Part shown: one piece after another, positions 43,592-50,364 of the stretch
Position numbering within the stretch: the stretch's first letter is position 1
Layout: each line of letters opens with the position of its first letter
Assembly (NCBI GenBank): GCA_016699615.1
Contig: CP064984.1
Coordinates: forward strand, 682,001 to 746,000
Direction: 5' to 3'
Source of the DNA: Sphingobacteriales bacterium
Lineage (GTDB): Bacteria; Bacteroidota; Bacteroidia; Chitinophagales; JADIYW01
DNA length: 64,000 nt
Notes under the pieces: generated by a model
Database searches by the model: none
What the model saw: the letters and a program-made list of their open reading frames with translations, nothing else
Told to the model about the DNA's origin: nothing
Translations under genes and position numbers: made by a program

Positions 43592-44907
43592 TGATAATAG
43601 ATTTTTCAAAATACTATACACCAAAGCCTAAACAGTTAGAAGCTCACAAATGTAGAGCTAAGTATATTTTATTTGGTGGCTCGATGGGTGGAGGTAAAAG
43701 CTGGTGGCTTTGTGCAGAGGCTATAAAACAAGCAATGAAGTACAAAGGCAATAGATTAGTGATTGTAAGAAAGGAATTATCGGTTTTGAAAAGAACTATA
43801 TTAGTTACATTTTTTTCTATTTGTCCTAAAGAAATTATTGCATCGTTTAATCAAACTTCATTAGAGGTTACTTTTATCAATGGCTCAAAATTAGTATTCT
43901 TAGATGCAAATATTAGCAAAGACCCATTACTACAAAAACTCAAAGGATTAGAGATAGGCTGGTTTGGTATTGATGAAGCTAACGAGGTAGCAAAAGATGC
44001 TTATAATATCCTTAAAACTCGTTTGAGATGGATATTACCCAACAAGCAAAAGCCAAGCTATGAGGGTCGTCTTACATCAAATCCAGAGACTTGTTGGTTA
44101 ATTGATGTATTCATTAATTCTAAAAATCCAAATGAAGTTTATATCAAAAGTATTACAACCGACAATTACGATGAAAATAGCGAATATGTAAAAAATTTAA
44201 AAGATGCCTTTAAAGATACACCTAACCTTTTGCGAAAATATTTATTTGCAGACTGGAGTATTTTAGATGCCATTAACCAACTAATGCCAAGTGAGAAGCT
44301 ACACAATTCAAAAAATAAATTAAGTGGAGGCTATGGAACTTCTTTAGGTGTAGATGTAGCTCGATTTGGAGACGATAATTCTGTTTTTATAGTATTGATA
44401 GATGGAAACATTGAATTGATAGAAACCTATCCATATACGCCTTTAAATGAAGTCGTAGATAAAACAATAGAACTCATTAATCGGTATAACATTTCTCCAG
44501 ATTATGTAGGTGTAGATAGTGTTGGGTTAGGTGCTGGTGTAGTAGATAGCCTCCACGCTTTAGGTTACGATGTAATAGAACTTAATGGAGGCTCTAAGCC
44601 TATTGATGAAGATAATACAGATACATTCTTACCTTTCAATTTACGCTCACAAATGTACTATAATTTGAGAAATGAAATTATAGCTGGAAATATTGGAGGC
44701 ATAGAAAATGATAGCTTAATTCAAGAATTAACAGCCATTAAATACGAAATTAGTTCGGATAGAAAATTGAGAATAAACTCAAAAGAAGCTATTAAGAAAA
44801 TATTAGGCAAAAGCCCAGACCTTGCAGATGCTTTATGTTATGCCAACTGGGTAAAAACATTCAGAGGTGTTTATAATCCTATGTTACCGATTTTTGGAGG
44901 CTATTAA
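43591..44907 (+). CDS. Terminase large subunit
   Basis: 438 residues. ATPase domain: Walker A FGGSMGGGKSWWL (~30), Walker B IGWFGIDEANEV (~125), coupling TSNPE. C-terminal RNase H-like nuclease: GVDVARFGDDNSVFIVL (~255), GVDSVGLGAGVVD (~308) and DLADALCYANW (~412), providing the acidic metal ligands. It packages DNA into a procapsid. No capsid genes are nearby, so virions would come from a helper phage. Start is ATG 43591. Confidence 0.88.
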   Translation: MIIDFSKYYTPKPKQLEAHKCRAKYILFGGSMGGGKSWWLCAEAIKQAMKYKGNRLVIVRKELSVLKRTILVTFFSICPKEIIASFNQTSLEVTFINGSKLVFLDANISKDPLLQKLKGLEIGWFGIDEANEVAKDAYNILKTRLRWILPNKQKPSYEGRLTSNPETCWLIDVFINSKNPNEVYIKSITTDNYDENSEYVKNLKDAFKDTPNLLRKYLFADWSILDAINQLMPSEKLHNSKNKLSGGYGTSLGVDVARFGDDNSVFIVLIDGNIELIETYPYTPLNEVVDKTIELINRYNISPDYVGVDSVGLGAGVVDSLHALGYDVIELNGGSKPIDEDNTDTFLPFNLRSQMYYNLRNEIIAGNIGGIENDSLIQELTAIKYEISSDRKLRINSKEAIKKILGKSPDLADALCYANWVKTFRGVYNPMLPIFGGY

Positions 44908-44909
44908 AA

Positions 44910-45066
44910 TTTACACCTATACTGGGTAAAATTTTGTTTTTACACGTATATCATGTAAAAATAAAATACGCACATTTTTTACATCTATATCGTGTAAAAA
45001 AGGCGTATTAAAAAAATTACATCTATACAATGTAAAAAATAATTTTTACAGCTATGTAATTTAAAA
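44910..45066 (+). repeat. Five 22-bp palindromic repeats
   Basis: Consensus TTTACA-N10-TGTAAAA with a central TAT: 44910-44931, 44939-44960, 44978-44999, 45016-45037 and 45045-45066 (the first and last are the most degenerate). Starts are 29, 39, 38 and 29 bases apart, a symmetric spacing. They lie between the terminase stop and a -7 box at 45085. Candidate operator array, replication iterons or packaging site. Confidence 0.8.
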
Positions 45067-45084
45067 AACAGAAAAGACAAAACA

Positions 45085-45092
45085 TATATTTG
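45085..45092 (+). promoter_or_regulatory. -7 box downstream of the palindrome array
   Basis: TATATTTG matches TAnnTTTG. The last palindrome covers the expected -33 region, so protein bound to the array would control this promoter, which reads into the structured leader and cargo genes. Confidence 0.55.
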
Positions 45093-45097
45093 CTATC

Positions 45098-45312
45098 TTT
45101 ACATCAAACAAAAATTAAATATGGAATAAAAATAGTGTGAATAACATATAGATATTGCGTAAGCAGTTCATTTCTCAACTCAAATACTGGTAATATTTTT
45201 CTCTGGAATGATGACTGCAAGATGCTCCCGTCGGGGTGTGTTTTGCTTCATTTTTCAGAGTGGTTATACCAGTAACCAGAGTTGGGAGTGTTGTATTACA
45301 CACCCTTTTTTT
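45098..45312 (+). ncRNA. Structured leader RNA ending in a terminator
   Basis: An eight-base stem GGGTGTGT (45234-45241)/ACACACCC (45298-45305) followed by seven T forms a terminator 43 bases before the next gene. Alternative pairings exist: TGGTTA/TAACCA (45251-45268), ACTGGTA (45186)/TACCAGT (45257), and CTCTGG (45201)/CCAGAG (45266). CCCGTCGGG (45227-45235) competes with the terminator stem. Either an attenuator for the cargo genes or a stand-alone small RNA. Confidence 0.55.
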
Positions 45313-45354
45313 ATGCCTAAAAGTATCTATTCACTAACATCAAAATTAAAAATC

Positions 45355-46584
45355 ATGAACAAAACAAGTCTATTTAAAACAATCTATCGTTACTCATTAG
45401 CAATCGTTATTTTAATAGCGATTATAGCTTTAGCAAAAAAAAGTATTCTAACCTCTTTATTTTTCATTCCAGTTTTGATTTTAACTTTACCTTTTTTAGA
45501 CAAGATGGTAGATGAAAAAATACCATTTCTATCTAAATCAGTTGCACGAATTGGAGTTGCATTATTATTTTCAGTAATTGCTTTTTCATTTATTAAGGAT
45601 ATAGATACGACAAAATCAAATAATAATACGCAAGGCAATAACACACAGCAATATGCAACTTATGAAAAGCTATTAAGTTATTATCAATCTCAAACATCTC
45701 CAGCATTACTAAGAGAAAGAGACTCTTTTTTAATCTTAATGAAATCTAACCCAGCATACATAAAACTTGCAACTGAAAAGAGTACCGATATACAATTTAT
45801 TCCTATACTAATGTCAATAGGAGAAATATGTACATCAATTAATAGCGGAACTGGAAATGTAGAAATACCAGAACGCATAGTAACATTATGCCAAAAGATA
45901 GTAGGAGGCGAAGAGCTAATGAGATATTTTATAGGTTTAGAATTTAGAGGAGGTGTGCCAGTTGAATTTGCAGAAATAACAGAAAGGTTTATTAATGCAC
46001 ATCATATCTCTGGAGTAAAGGATAATTTAATAGGAGATGCAAATGGAAATTCATATAGAGTACCTTTTGACTATAATTTGGCTCTCACAAATGCAATCTT
46101 CAATCCAGATAGCAAAACAGCATTAGATGAGTTAGGCAAGTCTTATAAGAGTGGTGTTTTTGAATGGAAAAAATCAAAAGAAAACAATGGAAAATTTCGT
46201 TATCCTCAATTTGTTTTTAAAGATAACTGGGTAGCTTATTTAAAACAAAACTATCCAGAAAGTAAGTTTATACCTAACTATGATTTTGCTATGTCTGCAA
46301 GTGAATTATACAGTATCTATAATGCAAATGAAGTTTCAGCAGATGAAAAACTAAAAAGCAAAAGAATTGCAGTTAGTGGCATTGTGGAGGAGATAGGAAA
46401 AGATATTTTAGATGAGCCTTATGTAGTTTTATCTGGTCAAGGCTTCTTATCTGATATTCAATGTTATGTAAGTAAAGAAGTTGCTTCAAATCTCAACAAA
46501 GGCAATGAAATAACATTAATCGGTATTTGCGATGGTAGAGCTTTAGGCACAAATGTAATTCTAAAGGATTGTGAGTTGGAATAA
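45355..46584 (+). CDS. Membrane protein with C-terminal OB-fold (tRNA_anti-like)
   Basis: 409 residues from the ATG at 45355. Two or three N-terminal membrane segments (SLAIVILIAIIALA, LTSLFFIPVLILTLPFL, IGVALLFSVIAFSFI, about 12-82), a polar helical middle (about 100-330), then an OB-like domain (about 335-409: KRIAVSGIVEEIGKDILDE, PYVVLSGQGFLSDIQCYV) of the tRNA_anti-like family. It follows the terminator leader and precedes the GHKL gene. Function unknown; membrane plus nucleic-acid-type OB fold would fit a defence sensor or effector. I reject the longer upstream start because it would read through the terminator. Confidence 0.6.
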   Translation: MNKTSLFKTIYRYSLAIVILIAIIALAKKSILTSLFFIPVLILTLPFLDKMVDEKIPFLSKSVARIGVALLFSVIAFSFIKDIDTTKSNNNTQGNNTQQYATYEKLLSYYQSQTSPALLRERDSFLILMKSNPAYIKLATEKSTDIQFIPILMSIGEICTSINSGTGNVEIPERIVTLCQKIVGGEELMRYFIGLEFRGGVPVEFAEITERFINAHHISGVKDNLIGDANGNSYRVPFDYNLALTNAIFNPDSKTALDELGKSYKSGVFEWKKSKENNGKFRYPQFVFKDNWVAYLKQNYPESKFIPNYDFAMSASELYSIYNANEVSADEKLKSKRIAVSGIVEEIGKDILDEPYVVLSGQGFLSDIQCYVSKEVASNLNKGNEITLIGICDGRALGTNVILKDCELE

Positions 46585-46640
46585 AATAAATTATGAAGTT
46601 TAAGCTATATTTATAAGAATACAATTTGTATTTTTGTTCT

Positions 46641-48692
46641 ATGCAGGTAGATAATTATAGTATGGGTTTGGATTTAATCGGTAGATTAAATAATACTATA
46701 CTGCATACCAGTAAATCTCTCTATCCTTTATTTGAATGTATTATTAATTCAATACATTCAATAGAAGATTTAAAGAAAGGAAAAGAGAAAGGTTATGTTG
46801 AAATAATTATTGAGAGAGATGAAACTCAACATATAGTAAGTAAAGATTTTTATGAAGATTCAAGACCTATTAAATCATTTACAATTATTGATAATGGAAT
46901 AGGATTTAATGAAAGTAACTTTCAATCATTTAGAACTGGAGATAGTAGATTAAAGCTACAAAAAGGCTCTAAAGGTATTGGTAGATTTGTTTGGTTAAAA
47001 GCATTTAAGTCTGTAAAGATAAATAGTGTATTTTCGGAGGGAGGTAAAATATATGAACGAGATTTTGATTTTAAGTTTAGTGATGCTGGTATAGAAAATC
47101 ATACTATTGCTCCAATAAATGATAAGTCCACAAAGACAATCATTAATTTAATAAATTTCATTCCAAAGTATCAAAAACATTGTCCAAAACATATAAACGA
47201 TATTGCATTAAAGGTTATTGACCATTGTTTAGTCTATTTTTTATATGATAATTGCCCTACAATTATCATTAAAGACCCTATTAACAATACACAGATTGTA
47301 GTAAATGATTTATTTACTGAAAACAAAAGAGACCATATAAAAGAAATTGAATTTGAATTTAAAGAAGAAACCTTTAAGTTGAATATTTTAGAATTATATG
47401 GCAATACTGGAAAATCTAATAAACTTCATTTTTGCTCAAATATGAGAGAAGTAAAGAATTACAATTTATCTTCTCTTATTCCAGATTTAAGTAAATCACT
47501 AAAAGATGAAAATGGTATTGACTTCTTTATTAGAGCTTATGTTACTGGCACATATTTAGATAAAATTGTTAATCCAGAAAGAACTACACTAAGTTTTCCA
47601 GAGGTGGAGGAAAGAGACCCTTATAGGCTTCAAACCATTACAGAGGAGGATTTAAAAGAAAAAGTTGTAGAAGAGATACAAATAGCTCTAAGTGAATATT
47701 TATTAGAAATCTGGGAGGATAAGATGGAGTTTGTAACAGATTTTATTCAAAATGAAGCACCACAATTTAGAAGCCTATTAAAATATAAATCTAATAGAAT
47801 TGAAAATCTAAAACCGACTACAAATAAAAGAACGCTGGATTTAGAATTATATAAAATAATGCAGGATTTAGAGTATGAGGTTAAGGAACAATATTTTGAA
47901 TTAGATGAAGAGTTGGATAGTGAAGATGATAGAGATGAATACCAAAAAAGATATGATGAATACATTGAAAAAGTAATTGATGTTGGTAGTGCAAAATTGT
48001 CTCAATACATTATTCACAGAAAAACAATATTGGATATTCTTACTAAGCAATTAGAGTTAAATGAAGATGGAAAATATAGTTTAGAGAATAGCATACATCA
48101 AATAATATTTCCTTTAAAATCTACCTCTGACGATATAAGCTATGATAAACAAAACCTATGGATAATTGATGAAAAGCTATCATATCATAAATATTTAGCA
48201 TCTGATTTGCCATTTAATCAGATGAATAAAGATATTATATACAATGATAGTACAGACCGACCAGATGTAGTTATCTTTAACAGTCCAATAGCACTCGTTA
48301 ATAACGACCCACCATATCAATCAATAGTTATTCTGGAATTTAAAAGACCTATGCGAAAAGCATTTAGTGAAGAGAAAAATCCTATTGAGCAAATTTATGG
48401 CTATATTAGAAAGATACACGAAAGAAAAGGAACTGATAATAAAGGTCGTATTATACAAGGCGTTACGTCCTCCACGCCCTCCTATTGTTATTTAGTTTGC
48501 GATATAACACCCAAAATAGCAGAGATAGCGGAAAATTCAGACTTTACAGCTACTCCAGATAATTTAGGCTATTTTGGCTTTAATAAGAAGCTAAACGCAT
48601 ATATAGAGATAATTAGCTATCACAAAATGGTTAATGATGCTAAACAGAGAAATAGAATATTATTTGAAAAATTAAATTTACCTAATACTTAA
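46641..48692 (+). CDS. GHKL ATPase fused to PD-(D/E)XK nuclease
   Basis: 683 residues. N-terminal Hsp90/GHKL ATPase: N box LYPLFECIINSIHS (~31), G1 TIIDNGIGFNE (~83), G2 KGSKGIGRFVW (~108). The middle is helical with an acidic stretch (LDEELDSEDDRDEYQ, ~425). C-terminal nuclease-like core: RPDVVIFNS (~540) and SIVILEFKRPMRKAF (~565), the D-(x)n-E-x-K pattern. GHKL ATPases occur in several anti-phage systems. A -7 box (TATTTTTG, 46629-46636) is so close that the start may instead be the ATG at 46662. It pairs with the gene at 48706. I do not recognise this combination as a named system. Confidence 0.72.
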   Translation: MQVDNYSMGLDLIGRLNNTILHTSKSLYPLFECIINSIHSIEDLKKGKEKGYVEIIIERDETQHIVSKDFYEDSRPIKSFTIIDNGIGFNESNFQSFRTGDSRLKLQKGSKGIGRFVWLKAFKSVKINSVFSEGGKIYERDFDFKFSDAGIENHTIAPINDKSTKTIINLINFIPKYQKHCPKHINDIALKVIDHCLVYFLYDNCPTIIIKDPINNTQIVVNDLFTENKRDHIKEIEFEFKEETFKLNILELYGNTGKSNKLHFCSNMREVKNYNLSSLIPDLSKSLKDENGIDFFIRAYVTGTYLDKIVNPERTTLSFPEVEERDPYRLQTITEEDLKEKVVEEIQIALSEYLLEIWEDKMEFVTDFIQNEAPQFRSLLKYKSNRIENLKPTTNKRTLDLELYKIMQDLEYEVKEQYFELDEELDSEDDRDEYQKRYDEYIEKVIDVGSAKLSQYIIHRKTILDILTKQLELNEDGKYSLENSIHQIIFPLKSTSDDISYDKQNLWIIDEKLSYHKYLASDLPFNQMNKDIIYNDSTDRPDVVIFNSPIALVNNDPPYQSIVILEFKRPMRKAFSEEKNPIEQIYGYIRKIHERKGTDNKGRIIQGVTSSTPSYCYLVCDITPKIAEIAENSDFTATPDNLGYFGFNKKLNAYIEIISYHKMVNDAKQRNRILFEKLNLPNT

Positions 48693-48705
48693 AGACTTTA
48701 TCTAT

Positions 48706-49107
48706 ATGGGAGCGATGGAATTTGAATACTTACTAAGAAGAGTTTACCAAGTAGGTAGATATGGTACTAAAGGTGCAGATGCTGATATTTATAGAAGTAT
48801 GGAGCGTTCTAAACATCTTTGTCGTGTAGAAATTGATAATATTAAAAATAAGCAACCCAGACTTAGAAATCAATCCATAGAGGATTTAGAATATGAATAT
48901 AGAGTTGAATGTAGAAAGATATGGAGCTATGTAGTGGAGGCAATTAGAAAAGGCATTGACAAATATTCCAACATTTTATCAGACGAAGAAATAAAGAAGT
49001 TAGAGGATTGCATTAAAGAGAAAAGTGAAATTACCAGCGAGTTAATTGACGAGAAGATTAAGATAGCACAGGATATTTTTGTAGCACATGAAATATATCC
49101 TAAATAG
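48706..49107 (+). CDS. Helical partner of GHKL-nuclease
   Basis: 133 residues, 13 bases after the GHKL gene and clearly in the same transcript. Mostly helical and charged (MGAMEFEYLLRRVYQVGRYG, YRVECRKIWSYVVEAI, SEITSELIDEKIKIAQ). No domain recognised. Small helical partners commonly regulate or assemble with defence ATPases. An ATG at 48715 is an alternative start. Last gene of element 4. Confidence 0.6.
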   Translation: MGAMEFEYLLRRVYQVGRYGTKGADADIYRSMERSKHLCRVEIDNIKNKQPRLRNQSIEDLEYEYRVECRKIWSYVVEAIRKGIDKYSNILSDEEIKKLEDCIKEKSEITSELIDEKIKIAQDIFVAHEIYPK

Positions 49108-49226
49108 CTCATTTTTTCCTTTGATATTCCTTTAGTTTCTCAATATTTACTGCGTTTTTACATTAATTTATATAGCGTATAGTAACAAGTAATTGATATA
49201 GTATTACTTAGCTCATGTACTGTACT

Positions 49227-49243
49227 TTTTGTATCGGAAAGTA
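49227..49243 (+). repeat. att site 5: right end of array
   Basis: TTTTGTATCGGAAAGTA identical to the mnmE end, preceded by TGTAC. Ordinary chromosomal genes resume immediately after. It is the outermost right boundary. Confidence 0.87.
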
Positions 49244-49311
49244 ATTTTTTTAAGCAACTAAATATTTCAAAAAAAATAAAAAAATATTTGGCAGATTGAT
49301 TTTTTAATTTA

Positions 49312-49334
49312 ACTTTGTATTTCAAAGTACTTTT
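49312..49334 (+). promoter_or_regulatory. Operator/promoter upstream of membrane gene
   Basis: A 23-base block beginning with ACTTTGTATTTCAAAGT (inverted ACTTTG/CAAAGT) is repeated exactly at 50296-50318. It overlaps a -7 box TAACTTTG and runs up to the start codon at 49336. Likely site of the winged-helix regulator encoded between the copies. Confidence 0.65.
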
Positions 49335-49335
49335 T

Positions 49336-49974
49336 ATGGAAGAAAAAACAAAATACCTTCAACAAATTAATGACATCAAAAACATGATGGACAATAATAC
49401 CAAATTTCTAAGCTTAAGTGGTTTGGCTGGTGTTTGGGCAGGTAGTACTGCAATAATTGGTGCGATGGTTGCATCAAAAATATTGCATGATAATTTTATG
49501 CTCATCAGAAGTTGGGAACAATTCGAAAATGGTAGAACACTTATTTCTCAATTGGCATTAACATTAATTGGAATAGGTATCATTATCTTTATTGTTGCAT
49601 TAGCTGGTGGTTTCTATTTTTCTTACAGAAAGGCAAAAAGAAAACAATTAAAAATTTGGAATAACATCAGCAGAAAAATGTGTACAGATTTTATACTTAT
49701 TGGTGCAGTTGGTGGCTTCTTTTGTTTATTTCTAATTAAGCATCATGTAATATTTATGATAGCACCAACATGTTTAATTTTTTATGGTATTGGATTATAT
49801 ATTATTTCAAGATATACTGTCAGAGATATTAAAATATTATCTATTTGCATGATAATTCTTGGATTGTTGAATGCATATTATATTTATTCTGGAATACTTT
49901 TTTGGTTTATTGGATTTGGTATATTGCATATAGTTTATGGCATTACCATGTACCTAAAATATGATAGAAAATAA
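49336..49974 (+). CDS. Multi-span membrane protein
   Basis: 212 residues from the ATG at 49336. A short cytoplasmic N-terminus (MEEKTKYLQQINDIKNMMDN) is followed by six hydrophobic segments (about 30-210, such as LALTLIGIGIIIFIVALAGG). Often found beside a small winged-helix regulator in Bacteroidota. The gene is six bases from the regulator and shares its operator. Function unknown. Confidence 0.75.
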   Translation: MEEKTKYLQQINDIKNMMDNNTKFLSLSGLAGVWAGSTAIIGAMVASKILHDNFMLIRSWEQFENGRTLISQLALTLIGIGIIIFIVALAGGFYFSYRKAKRKQLKIWNNISRKMCTDFILIGAVGGFFCLFLIKHHVIFMIAPTCLIFYGIGLYIISRYTVRDIKILSICMIILGLLNAYYIYSGILFWFIGFGILHIVYGITMYLKYDRK

Positions 49975-49980
49975 AAGACA

Positions 49981-50279
49981 ATGAAGAACCCAATAGAACA
50001 TCTCAATAAAACATTCGATAATCAGATAAGATTAGGCATCATGTCTTTCTTGATGGTTAATGATGAATTGAGTTTTGTTGAATTGAAAGAACAACTTGAT
50101 GTTTCTGATGGTAACCTTGCAACGCATTTAAAAAAATTAGACGAAAGTAATTATATCAAAACAAAAAAAGATTTGAGAAAAATAAACCACTTACAACTTA
50201 TGCCGTATCAACAGAAGGTAGAAAAGCATTTACAGAACACATCAAGGCATTAGAATATATGATAAAACAATTGAAATAA
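49981..50279 (+). CDS. Winged-helix transcriptional regulator, frameshifted
   Basis: The first 60 residues are a wHTH (FDNQIRLGIMSFLMVNDELS, FVELKEQLDVSDGNLATHLK). The frame slips after IKTKK, giving a premature stop at 50253; one more A in the run at 50163-50169 restores TTYAVSTEGRKAFTEHIKAL and the natural end at 50279 (99 residues). ArsR/MarR-type small repressor of the adjoining genes is likely, using the twin operators. Confidence 0.78.
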
Positions 50280-50295
50280 AAAAATTTGCACAATT

Positions 50296-50318
50296 ACTTT
50301 GTATTTCAAAGTACTTTT
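50296..50318 (+). promoter_or_regulatory. Second copy of the operator, upstream of XrtN locus
   Basis: Exact repeat of the 23-base block at 49312-49334, 47 bases before the VIT-domain gene. It implies shared control of the membrane/regulator pair and the XrtN genes. Confidence 0.65.
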
Positions 50319-50364
50319 AAAATAAATACAATTAAAAGATTTTTGGAAATAAAAAAATAAAAAA

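Larger units (their letters stand above)
39836..49226 (+). mobile_element. Element 4: phage-satellite-like island
   Basis: 9.4 kb between att sites 4 and 5. Contents: integrase, unknown gene, HTH, Rep, small and large terminase, palindrome array, leader RNA, membrane/OB protein and a two-gene GHKL-nuclease module. It has packaging genes but no capsid, tail or lysis genes, as in phage-inducible islands that borrow helper virions. Weak end repeats (TTTAGTTTCT at 39920 and 49130) support the limits. Confidence 0.72.

Noticed and set aside
44910..45066. A CRISPR array
   Set aside because: The five repeats are palindromic, only 22 bases, with 7-17 base spacers and no cas genes; spacers are too short.
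45098..45312. A retron or similar reverse-transcriptase RNA
   Set aside because: No reverse transcriptase gene is nearby, and the RNA lacks the typical inverted a1/a2 ends.
45208..45354. Longer N-terminus of the membrane/OB protein
   Set aside because: It overlaps a strong terminator hairpin and encodes unconserved sequence; the ATG at 45355 precedes the first membrane segment.
4799..49226. A conjugative transposon
   Set aside because: No relaxase, coupling protein or tra-type secretion genes are visible in any of the four segments.
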